Below, in pieces: positions 20,699-31,733 of a stretch of 51,504 nt of DNA. The position numbers and the translations under genes are program-made. The number at the start of each line of letters is the position of its first letter. Positions within the stretch are counted from its first letter, which is position 1. Source of the DNA: Globomyces pollinis-pini. Lineage: Eukaryota > Chytridiomycota > Chytridiomycetes > Rhizophydiales > Globomycetaceae. The notes below the pieces were generated by a model. That model did no database searches, had not been told where the DNA came from, and saw only the letters and a list, made by a program, of their open reading frames with translations. The stretch is from contig MU621209.1 of assembly GCA_025399215.1 (NCBI GenBank), positions 1 to 51,504 on the forward strand, read 5' to 3'.

Positions 20699-23600
20699 AT
20701 GAAAGATTATGAGATCACACACTGGTAAAATAAAGGATAGAATTTACAAACAGTATCACTTCATTATACCTGGATTTCTCTTCAAAAGTTATTAGTGGTC
20801 AGTGTTTAATCACTATCTCCCCTAATTCAAGATTATTGAATTGTACCTTATATTTAGCTATGGCAAATGTAAACTCTTGCTGCTTAATCACTTCAAATTC
20901 TGTTAAATTAAACCTCGATTTCATATTGGATCGTCAAAATTTAATTATTACAATACCAATGAATGCTAATATTGACCCAAATGTACCTTTCACTTTGGAT
21001 ATTCAATATACTTTATTGAATACTTCTCCTTCTGTTTCGTTCTTTGGTACCTTAAAATACTTTAACCTTCAGGTCCATTTATAACTCCATTAAAGGTTGT
21101 TTGAATTTTAATTAATTTCAGTATCCTCAATTAACGATTCAAAATTATAAATCTCAGGCAAGATGGTGGATGCCATGTTTAGATGGTTTGCATGACAAAT
21201 ACACATTGGAATTTCAATTCACATTACCTGGAAATGTACATGCGATTAACAACAATACAGTATTTCAAAATTTACCCATGATTGTGTTATGCAGTGGTCA
21301 ATTGAATGGTAGAGTTCAACATCCTACCATACTGGATCATGTCATCTATTCTTATTCAGTTACCACTCCTATATCACCGGCAAGTGTAGTAGTATCAGTT
21401 GGCCCATTTGAATCAATCAAATTTTCTTACTTTAAACCCATTGTCAAAAATGATAATTCAGAGGTACGACACTTTGTTCAAGAGTACATGTTATATTTCA
21501 AGCACCATATTCATTATTGTCCTTTCTAATATTTAAAAGGTTCCAGATGAAAACGTAAATGATCAAGCACTGGTAACATCCCCATCCAGAGTAGAAGTGT
21601 TTTTTCCTCCTTGGTACAAAAAGAGCATTCACTCCACCTGTTTTTATCTACCTCAAGCATTAGAGCATATAGAACAATGGACGGGAGCTTCATACCCCTT
21701 TAGTTCATTGCAAATTGTGTTTTCCGAAACCAGTCGATCGCCAATCGTCACTGGTGCTCAGATTATTATTGCAAGGTATAATTTTCCACTAAATTTTTTA
21801 GCTGCAATCTTCTAATTGATGAGACTATCATTGATCATGTGTTTCAAACTAGATTTTACCTTTGTACTGCAATTGCCCATCAATGGTTTGGACACTATAT
21901 TACTCCAAATACTTGGTAATAAATTTTACCTTTTAACTCTGCAGGGATGATATTTGGTTGATAGTTGGCTTTGCAAGATGGATTGCTTATCAATGTCTGA
22001 AAAGGATGCATGGAAATAATGAAATGAAATTTAGAACTCAAAAGGTTTAATACATATGACACATGCTGATGATTTACTAGGATATGGAGCGTCTCTGTTT
22101 AATTGATGTTAAACAACCGCCAATTTGTCCTGCCAATATGCCAGAAAAAGCAAAAGATGATATTTTAACTGGCCAGTCATTTTCGCCTTTCGACGATACT
22201 TCATCCATTAGATGCGAACTGATGAATTTAAAATCAGCATTAGTATTGCAAATGATGGAGAAACGGTTTGGTAAAAATTTGTTGTCCAAGTTGGCCAATA
22301 AAATCATGGTGACTCAAATGTCAGGTGAACTGACTACTGGTCTCGGGACGTTACAGTTTCTCAAGTTGGCGAGAAAAGTGAGTGGGAAACTAGAATTAAA
22401 GGAGTTTGCTGACCAATGGATTTTTGGATCTGGATGTCCTATCTTTACATGTACATATAATTTTAACAGGAAGAAAATGGTGATTGAGTTGAAAATTCGA
22501 CAGAGGTCTAGCAATTACGGTATGGTAGGCGCTACACCAAAGTTTACGGTTTAATATTGAATCTTACTGTTAGGGACCCATAACAATCAGAGTGCAAGAA
22601 CCTGGTGGTACCTTTGACACAGAAATTCGATTGGAAGAATATTTTAAACAATATGATATTATTTATCACACAAAGTATAAACGTATTAGAAGAGGTGCGA
22701 CAAAGAAAACAAAAAAAGGTGCTGGAGGTGAAGAAGAGGAAGAGGAAGAAGAAATAGAAGAAGAAGAGCAGAAAGAGGACGCCGATCCTGACAACCCGAA
22801 TGAAGTCATTGCAGAGCCTGATCGGTATTGGATTCATGATGATTTGACGTAATAGAATCACATTTGAATGGATTCGAATTGATCCGGATTGTGTTTGGTT
22901 GTGTTATAAAACTTTTGAACAAGATGATTTCATGTGGAATTCGGTTTTACGGCAAGATAAAGATATTTGTGCACAATATGAAGTACAGCATTCCTATATT
23001 TATTGAATTTAGGCAATTAGAGCCTTGGGAACTATGCCGTCAATTGCCACATGTGCAACATTAACTTCCATACTGAAAGATAACAATTTTTACTATCGTC
23101 TAAGATCGGAAGCTGCTTATGCTCTGGTTCATGTACTTTAACAATATTTCCACTAACCAATGGTAGTTTGATACAGCAGAGCTAGAATATATGGGATTAA
23201 CAAACTTGATCAAATATTACAAAGATAGTCACTGTTATCCTGATAGTGATCGGAATTTCCCGAAGCGAAATAACTTTGAAGATTTACAGGAGTATTTTAT
23301 TTCAAATAGTGTTTTAACAGCAATATCCTACTTTCGAGATAATCGGGGTTGGTCTCCAACAAAATGCCGCACTTTATTACTAGATTTACTCTGTTTGAAC
23401 GATAATACTCATAATCCAGTTATATTTTTGTTAAAAGTTAATTTCTAGTACACAGATTCCACATTTTTAGCAATCTTAATTGATTGTTTGGGTCAGACGT
23501 TTTTGCAGCGATCCAAAAATGCAAATGATTTAACTTGGTGTCTTACAGAAAGAATTCAATATAAGGATATTCGAGTTATTCGAAAAGAAGATGTGGAAGA

Positions 23601-25633
23601 GTTTGATTTTCCAGAGGAAGCTGAAGTTTGGACTCATCAAAACTCGGAAACTGTCAAAGTGTTTTTTGAAGAATCAGATCACCCATTACTTGAAACTGCC
23701 ATAAAAGAAGTCCATCGCCTATTGCTAAAAGATCGAATTGCTCCCTCCCATCAAAACGCGGTTACAGTAGCCTGTTTGGAGATTTTGTCAAAGTGGGAAA
23801 TAGCTGGATTTGTGCAGCCAAACGTGCCGCTCTTTCTATATTATAGCAGGTATTAGTTCTATAATCGTTAATAGACTTTTACAGGTTTGGGCATTACAAT
23901 GCGATCAGAAAGACTGCCATTGAATCTCTAATTATGACAACGTCTTTAAGGGAAGAGTCTGTGACAAAATATTTGGCAGCACTATGTATCAAAGACCCAG
24001 ATGCCACCATTCGCTACACGACTGCTAAATCATTAATGAGTTTTATTGCACTTTGCATTCATCAAATTGAGAATGCCTCTCAACCTGAAGCAAGGAAAAA
24101 AACACTGAAGACACATTTACAGATCTTGACAGATATGTGGTTACCCCTGACAGAGTATGATTTATTCAGAACTCATGTGGACTTTAGGGATTTGATTGAC
24201 TTTCCTGTGTTTAAACATTTATCTAAAATATGTGAAATGGCAAGGGAATTTAGTCCTGTTAAACAAAAATTGAAATTCAAAATGCCTGCAATGCTGCCTC
24301 CTAAAGAAGTATTGTTTATTTTTTTCTCATCTGATAATTCTAGACGAAACAGGAGAAAGTCGCATTCGTTCAAAGTAAGTTGATTCTCTTGACTCATTCA
24401 CAAAAGGTACTGGAATGGAAGTGGATACTTTGCCAATACCAATGAAAGTCAAGAGTACCCCAGTAGCTCTTCCTACAAATCAATCAAAGACAAAGAAAAT
24501 AGGAGTCGCTCGTCCAAAAAGTGCTTCAACCCCAACGAAAAAGGCAGAAACCGTGATCCAACATGCACCTGTTCCGATCGTACCACTTCCTGTAGTTTTG
24601 CCAGCACATCTGGAAAGGTGTGGAAAAGTATTCAAAAAGCTCTTGTCTCATCCAAACTCACATTGGTTTATGGCACCAGTAAATTAATTTTATTTTACTT
24701 ATTCTTAGGTTGATCCGGTTGCGCTGAATCTTCCAACGTATTTTCAAATCATAAAAAACCCTATGGACCTAGGTACCATTAAAAAGAAGTTGGAAAGGGG
24801 AGATTATGAAACCGAACTATCTTTTGCGGAAGATGTGCGATTAGTGTTTGCAAATGCGACTTCATTCAATCCACCTGGAAGTCAAGTTTACATTGATGCA
24901 TCTCTATTACGTATGTCTTTTAACAGAGAATTTGATGAGCAATCGAATTCAAATACTTCGGCAAAATCCTTTCAAGAAATTGCACAAATCATCGTTGAAA
25001 AATTATGGGAGAGTACTCACAGTGCTATTTTTAGATACCCTGTTGATGGTACTTTATACCCAGAATACTATAACGCCATTAAAACCCCAATCGATCTGCA
25101 AACTATTGTTGGAAAGATTGTGGACCTCAAGTATAAGAGTTTATATGAGTTCGACGAAGATATTGCATTATTATTATCTAATTGCTTCACTTTTAACAAA
25201 AAAGGCACGTTTGGTTTTGCAGCTGGAACTGAATTACAGAATCTATATCAAAGATTGATCAAGGTAAACAGTGTTGTTTTCTAATTTTACTAGCCTCATC
25301 AAAAGCTGATTGATCCATTTAAGGTATTTTCTTTATTATTCGTAACTGTTGTAGCCGAAAATTACAATTAAACCAGTTACCATTGCCCCAGCCAAGCCAC
25401 CAGTTGTAAAAGTAGAAACACCAAAAGCAGCTGCTCCGCTTCCAGTAAAAGTTAATCCACCAACACCCAAGATTCGATTGACGATGCCCAAAATGGTATC
25501 CAGTCCGAAGGTGGAAACTCCAACTCCAAAGATCCCTAAGCTAAAACTGGTGCTGCCTCCAAAACCTACTCCTCCACCACCCAAACCTACTCCTAAGATC
25601 ATTTTTAAATTGAAACCACTGAAGAAAGAGTAG
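20699..25633 (+). CDS. TAF2: TFIID subunit TAF2 with C-terminal tandem bromodomains
   Basis: About 1,400 residues. The N-terminal part is an M1-aminopeptidase-like fold: SQARWWMPCLDG, SVTTPISPASVVVSVGPFES, then CTAIAHQWFGHYITPNTWDD, where HExxH is replaced so no zinc catalysis is expected, as in TAF2. Next comes FADQWIFGSGCPIFTCTYNF, GPITIRVQEPGG, an acidic Glu tract (22730-22775), and a HEAT-like repeat region (FMWNSVLRQDKDICAQYEAI, FGHYNAIRKTAIESL). Around 24600-25260 two bromodomains follow. The first has PTYFQIIKNPMDLGTIKKKL and NATSFNPPGS; the second has PEYYNAIKTPIDLQTIVGKI and SNCFTFN. Both keep the acetyl-lysine-binding Asn. The tail is Lys/Pro-rich (PTPKIPKLKL) and ends at 25633. Human and yeast TAF2 have no bromodomain. 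Start 20699 gives MKDYEITH, with the first intron at about 20725-20751. Many 23-37 nt introns occur. Confidence 0.9.
21073..21121 (+). other. Composite intron of two abutted units in TAF2
   Basis: Units 21073-21095 (23 nt) and 21096-21121 (26 nt) meet at AAAG|GTTG. Coding frame KYFNLQ / YPQLTIQ is restored only after removing both. Confidence 0.65.
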
Positions 25634-25744
25634 AGAGGGTTACAATAAATTCTAGAAATTGAGTAATATTACTATCATAGTTATTGGTAAATATAAGTAT
25701 TTTGCAATTGTGTAACTTTGTAACCTTATCTGAGTGTAGTATTG

Positions 25745-28700
25745 ATGTCTGTTTTTAACTTTACCACGCGCTTTACAATGATGAGATATAGTAACAAACT
25801 GGAACGAAATCAAAGGGATGATATCGTACCAGAATTGGAGTTCCATACAAAGAAAACTGAACCACGGAAAAGACTATTAAGATCATTATTCACAAATTGG
25901 GAAATGTCACAATTTCCAAAACATCTACCACAAGCCATTCAAAACGCAGAACGACATGATCTGATACGTGGAAGGTTAAAGAAAATGCAGACTAGTTTGG
26001 ACAAAGACGAATTATCAAAAGGTTTTAAGAAACATAATCGACATGGATTTCATTTAGGTGTCGATAGCCTACCATTATCAGAATTAGCACATGTTGAAGA
26101 ATCAGAAGTATATCTAACATCAAATTATTAATTTGTTAGTTTCTGAAAGATAAAAAGTTACCTGGATTAAAACTATTATTGACGCAATCAGAAAGTAAAT
26201 ATATTGAAATGATTCATAGTCCAAGATAATAACCAACCAGTATTAAAAGAGCTGCTTTTTTCAATAATCGCGGAAATTGAAATGGATACAAATCTGACTA
26301 TTTATGAACAGCAGCAGATGGTAATGGAAAGCGCGATTGACACCATTATATAGTCCAATATATTTATTTTGAATATTGCAAGAAAATACGATGATATAAA
26401 CAAATTGATTGTACCAAGTCATACTGCTAAAGAAAATCGATTACTGGCAGCAAAGATATTTGAACAGTTGAAACACATCAAGAATCAGATTATGGCACTT
26501 ATATACCGAAAGAAGAAAAGTTGGAAAGATTGTTTTTTAAATTCTAGAAATGCAATTGGCAGGAATATTTTCAGATGAATCAAACAGTGATCGAACAATA
26601 GCTTTATTTAGAATGTTGTTAAATAGAAAGTAAAATCCGATATAATTTATACCAGGATTAATACTGAAGAGATATTGGAATGTGCTCAGATTAGATTAAG
26701 GAGAGGGTTAAGAAGAAATGGAGTCAATGAAGGAAAAGATAGATATGGATTTGTTGATATGGTAGATAAATGACTTGGCGCTTACTTATATAGCTAAATG
26801 AAGACTTGCAAAAGTTATGTAAGCCATCCGCTAACATCACCATTGATCCTATCATTCACGAAACTAACGAAAGAAATAAACTGAACCAACAAAAACAAGT
26901 CAAAAAAGCAAAAGATACTGTGGTTTTTAATAATGGATATTTGGGAGTATCAGAATTTTCAACTTCATCCATAAACCACTTACAGCATGTCAGGATGATA
27001 GCTGATGATTTAAATGACTTGATGAGGAAAGAGAACGTGGTAGATGATCAAAATAATTTGTGGTTTGATGATGATGAAGATATTCACCAAATTACGGCCA
27101 AAATGTTACTGGATTACAAAGAACCAAACATAAATATTGTTCCAACAATATCTGAAGATCCTATTTTACAATCACATTCTCATGTATTAAAATCTAACCG
27201 ATCAAAAGATAGACCAAAGGTTTTTATCATCAATTTAATCAACAGCTTCACTTTAAAATTCAGTCGCGGTATCTCAGACCAAGAGGGCGTCAAGTTATCT
27301 TTGATTTTAACCTTCTCCTCAAAGAAAAGGAATTTTTAGAGTCTAGAAACGCAATAGATGAAAATTCAAACAGCATTCATGGCAGTCATAAGACTAGTGA
27401 GATTAGAGGGGAAAAGGTATTCTAAAATAATTCATTTTTAGTCGTACAATATGAGAAACTATCAATCGCAGGTATCAAAACGAATTCCGAAAGATTTCAT
27501 TGTGGCTATTGATGAACCTGTTGCAAATGTTAAAGAAACCTATACAAATCAATCAAGCTTAAGCAATATTGATTTCCTTGGTAACTCAGACAACAAGTTA
27601 ATCGTTAGATGAGAACTTGACCAGATTTAAAGAAGTTGAAGAGCTTTACAATGAAATAATGAAATCTGTGGATAAAACCAAGATGGAGCGAGAAGAAGGT
27701 ATTTAAGATATTAGCTAACCTCTAAGATCTCGAATACGTCTACGCTTGTCCCCCTGCCCCAGCAGATCAAGCATTTGAAGAGTTCTTTGCAACCAATCGA
27801 ACTCTATTATTAAGAACCACAAAGCCAAAAAAGAAAGAAGTTACCCCACAAGGGGATGATTTGATCCAAACTCCAAATACTCGAAATGAAATATGGTTAA
27901 AAACACATTATAAGAAAGGATTAACTGCTGACGCCTTCCGAAGGAATCGTAAAGGAGCCATGAAGAAGATTCAATCATCGCGATACAATTTCAAATATAA
28001 TTTCGGTGGGTATATACCGTCTAATGTGCCCAAAAAGAAGAAAAAGGCTACTTTTGTGACAGTCGAAGAATATGATGATTTTGTTGGCGATAAATTTTGC
28101 AATTTTTTGCCATTGCTTATTTTCCAAGACCAAAGAGAGAAAGAGAAACTACAGGAAATTGAAGACTTGAAAAATTCAATTGATGTTGATGTGGAGCGGG
28201 AGCGTATTCAAAAGCAATTGGAAACAGAAAAGGCAGAGAAGATTAAAAGCATATTTACTCCACAACCTGGACATTGGAACCCCGAAATATTAGACTATAT
28301 TGATGAAATGAGAAAACCTAAAGAGTACTGATTTTTATATGTTCATATTTATAGAGCACCAATTCCCGACGAGAAACTTAATAAAAATGAGAAAGCAGTG
28401 GAGGAAGAGAAGCCTATAGAAAACCCTCAAAGTGAACTAGCATCACTGTGGTTGAAACTGCAAATGCCGGCAGATCAAAAAATTGATATGGCCATCAAAT
28501 ATGGGAGCCACCAGTTTCGCAATGTTGATCAGGTATTATGTATTCTCTTTAAGTATTGAAAGGCTATAAGATTATGGCAAGAAGTATCTAACCTGATAAT
28601 GGAAAGAGAATCATTATTAGTAGAGATAGAGAGTTTTGAAATGACCGCATCTGATCCTATGTAATAGTGTAATTTATAATATTCAGGCGATATTTCAGCA

Positions 28701-29021
28701 AGAATCAACTAAATGGATCAGCCAGTCGCTTAAAAGAGGCGGAAATGAGAGAGAAATTGCTTAGACCGTAAGTTACTGTACCATAACTTTAGATTACATA
28801 CATTGGAAGCCAAAATCAAAAAAGTATCAAGTGCGATTAAGATTGAACTGAGCGAAACTGTTACATTTAAAGGTATGTATATTTCCCTTTAAATAAGTTC
28901 AGGTGCCCCGTATTTGGAGAAGATGAAGCGAGATTATGCAGATATTGTGAGGAAATGTACAAAAATCAAGGCCACTAATGCCATTATCGAACAAAAAGAT
29001 GTACCACTAGCAGAAGAATAA
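25745..29021 (+). CDS. CCDC87-like flagellar coiled-coil protein
   Basis: Roughly 970 residues in more than twelve exons with introns of 24-45 nt. The C-terminal third resembles animal CCDC87, a sperm-flagellum protein. It has SLWLKLQMPADQKIDMAIKY, NPRFF-type MTASDPMRYFSKNQL, and KIELSETVTFKGAPYLEKMK before RDYADIV. Upstream are a basic segment (DAFRRNRKGAMKKIQSSRYN), GGYIPSNVPKKKKK and a helical N-terminal half (LTIYEQQQMVMESAIDTI-like at 26290). The match rests on my memory of the human sequence and is spread over about 150 residues. The start at 25745 (MSVFNFTTRF) follows the TAF2 stop by about 110 bases. It fits the flagellum/microtubule theme of the window. Confidence 0.65.
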
Positions 29022-29041
29022 GAAAATAAACCTATTTTTAT

Positions 29042-30054
29042 TTAATGATAATTATCGGTATTAGGAAACACAGACTCCATCAACCGTTTCCCCGCTCGAG
29101 GAGCGAACTGAGGCTCTTCATTCTGCTCCATATAAACATCTACCGCACGTTGCAATAGCTCGATATTATCTTCTAGTTGATGTCGATTTAAATATGCCAG
29201 TTTCCAAGCTAATGCATTACATATATGCTCTCGTTCTGTAGTAGGCTTTTTATACACATGATGTCTTTCTATGAAATCTGGATTTACAGTTTCTGGTATT
29301 GTTTCCAAGTCCATTGTAAATCGAATTTGGTATGGTGCAGAATTTCGTACAGTTTCAACAATCAATCTAGAGCAGGATTTCATGATTTCTGGAGACGAGG
29401 TATAAACAGATGTCGATGTCAGTTTGGTATTTAGTGATCTCTTTTTCAAAGGAGTCGTTAATTTGACAGGGGAGGGATCTCCATTTACAGATTGAGATTG
29501 AATTAGAGGTGTCATTGGGGTAACTGGTGCATCAAAATAATCTGCTGGTGGACTTGCAACTTCAATCATCTTTTTCTGTTTCTTAAGTTTAGGTTTCTTT
29601 ATAGAAGGACTTCCATCATTTGGTTTTTTCTCTAATGATTTCTCTACTCTGGCAACTCTCCGACTCTTACTATCTGGAAACCGATTACGGAAGCTAAAGT
29701 TAACTTATTGATCAAGATATACCTGTCAACAGCCCTTTGCAACAGACCTCTTTTTCCTATTAATTCTGGATTCAAATATGTTAATCGCCATCCAATATCA
29801 TTTACAGTGGTCTCATATTCCCATCTGTTACCTTTATAATCTTCCTTATTTACAAAAGCCTTCGGATACACCGAATTGGCAGTTTTAAATTCTACAGTGA
29901 GGGATTGAGGATCGACAGAGTTAGCATCAATCCTAATACAATAATTTGTAGAAACCCCTTTTGCAGTATACACAAACGTAAGCCATTCGACTCCATCAAT
30001 AACTTCGACTTGTGTAGGAATTGTAAGCGGTCTTTTTTTTAGTGCCGAAGCCAT
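29042..30054 (-). CDS. Two-copy DUF8032-type fungal protein
   Basis: 327 residues in two exons (30054-29723, 29693-29042) joined across a 29-nt intron. The N-terminal domain has VEVIDGVEWLTFVYTAKGV, AFVNKEDYKGNRWEYET, IGWRLTYLNPELIGKRGLLQ and AVDSFRNRFP, matching the DUF8032 pattern of fungal proteins. After a basic linker (KKPKLKKQKK) and a Pro/Thr-rich segment, a second, diverged copy follows (YQIRFTMDLETIPETVNPDF, ICNALAWKLAYLNRHQLEDN, LLQRAVDVYMEQ). The second copy has lost the GNRWEYE motif. The function is unknown to me; fungal relatives are described only by this domain. The basic linker suggests a nuclear location (inference). Confidence 0.75.
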
Positions 30055-30912
30055 TTTATGATTTGATTGTTGTGCTCTGATGTATTAATATACGTAAAAA
30101 AGAAAAACGTCAGATCTGGCAGTTTTGGCCTTTGATGAAAAAGATAAACCTCTGATGGTTTATAATTATTGTAGATCAGTGCTTTGGATCTGGTTGCTGT
30201 CCTTTTTGTCATAATTTTTGTTAATTAAATGACATTTATTTAGGACCTATCAACGATTCCGTTGATATTTGTCAATTATTGCTGCACAAACTACTTTAGT
30301 CATCAATAGATCGAGTGTCGATTATATCTGCTAATTTTTGGTCAACTCCAATAACTCCAATCAACATAATAAACCCAATTAGGTCACGTTGAACAATAAT
30401 CATAGGAATTATATCTCAATACACTAGCATTCTTTGCAAATAAATACTAATATTTCAATTCATTATTTTTACGCGACTTAGTTGGTTGAAAAGACAATTG
30501 CGTAATATTATAAGATCAAAAAGAATCTTGCGCACACGAATTGCCAAGTTAACTTAACCAATATTTAAACCTTTATTAGTCTAATAAATGTGTTAGTACT
30601 TCTTAAGATATATTACTTATCCCATTTTTACATGTGATTCAGAGTTGTTTCATGATATTGTGTATTGACTTGAATAGACTATGGAAGTTCAGGTCCGGCA
30701 TTTGCACCGTTTCTTTTACGGTTTGAATGATTGGTGGACACACTAACTTTTCAAGGATATGAAGTACTCTACATGCTAAAGTTGGGAGAATATAGTACAT
30801 AGTACGATCTATTTAACAGGTACCGTTTTTTTTTAGAACCCGTGTCAGTGTCCTATGGGTCGGGTACATCAGACTAAATGGTAGAAAATGAATATGGGGT
30901 TTCTCGAATTAT
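30055..30912. other. Long intergenic region, no gene recognised
   Basis: About 860 AT-rich bases between a minus-strand start and the start of the secreted protein. I found no tRNA-like B box, repeat array or conserved coding frame. It is the longest unexplained gap outside the 15-17 kb island. The last 100 bases probably hold the promoter of the secreted gene. Confidence 0.5.
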
Positions 30913-31653
30913 ATGATTTTCAGTTTGGTTACCTTTGTAGCTTTCCTGGCGTTCAATGCAATTGGTCAAGACACGACTACATTCAATCTGTTGAAATACG
31001 TTATAGAAAATGACACTAATCCATTAACAACCGAGTTGCCTGTTGCTCGTCCTTCCCTGGCTCTGAAATTACAACTTAACAAGCTCTTTTTGAGTGTTGC
31101 CAACCAGTCGTTTACACCATACATTGGAGAAAAGATTCAATACCCAAAGTTTGGAAGGTGCTCATTGGAAAAGGATGATAATTCCACCTACACCTTATCT
31201 AATCCCGTATTACAGTCATTCTTTACTGGGTTATTTCGGACAGCAACCACTCAAAAGCCTATTTCAACCGCTTTGTCACAATTCGACCTCTTTCATGGAC
31301 ATTTGTTCTACAATAATGAAGTTCAAACTATGGGTATTGTTTTCCATGCTAAGGAATACCCTAAATTGTCTGACGAGTTTCCATACAATTTGGGATTTTG
31401 TCAAAGGAACTCTACTTTGCAATACAATCAAGCAGTAATGGCAAAGCGAAATCTATTATGGTTATTTAATCCAAACCTAAAGAAAAGTGGTAAGCTCTTG
31501 CAATTGGATGCTTCAAAAAAGTCGGGAATACTCAAAATTGATGAAGAATTACCAGTCGAGCCATTTTATACTCTATACGAGTATAATCTAGGTAAACTAG
31601 TATCCGATCTCTATCTACTTCCATCCCTTCCCTTGGCCATCAGCCCATATTAA
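30913..31653 (+). CDS. Secreted protein, unknown function
   Basis: Intronless 246-codon gene, unusual here. Residues 1-19 are a classic signal peptide (MIFSLVTFVAFLAFNAIGQ), with cleavage likely after AIG. The mature part has several N-glycosylation sequons (NDT, NQS, NDNST, NST), few Cys (GRC, GFC), no transmembrane segment and no domain that I recognise. Start codon: an in-frame Met at 30913, directly before the hydrophobic core. The absence of introns may indicate a recent or fast-evolving gene. In a parasitic lineage it would be an effector candidate, but that is inference only. Confidence 0.7.
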   Translation: MIFSLVTFVAFLAFNAIGQDTTTFNLLKYVIENDTNPLTTELPVARPSLALKLQLNKLFLSVANQSFTPYIGEKIQYPKFGRCSLEKDDNSTYTLSNPVLQSFFTGLFRTATTQKPISTALSQFDLFHGHLFYNNEVQTMGIVFHAKEYPKLSDEFPYNLGFCQRNSTLQYNQAVMAKRNLLWLFNPNLKKSGKLLQLDASKKSGILKIDEELPVEPFYTLYEYNLGKLVSDLYLLPSLPLAISPY

Positions 31654-31733
31654 ATACAATTAAACGATATTCTATTTTGTCTTGATATTGGATTATATTG
31701 TTACAATTTCAAATATAAGCATCTGATATTTTT

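Noticed and set aside
22544..22861. Phe/Leu-rich membrane ORF on the minus strand
   Set aside because: Antisense of the TAF2 Glu tract.
25336..25602. Gly-rich minus-strand ORF
   Set aside because: It lies opposite the Lys/Pro-rich tail of TAF2; CCA/CCN codons give Gly on the other strand.
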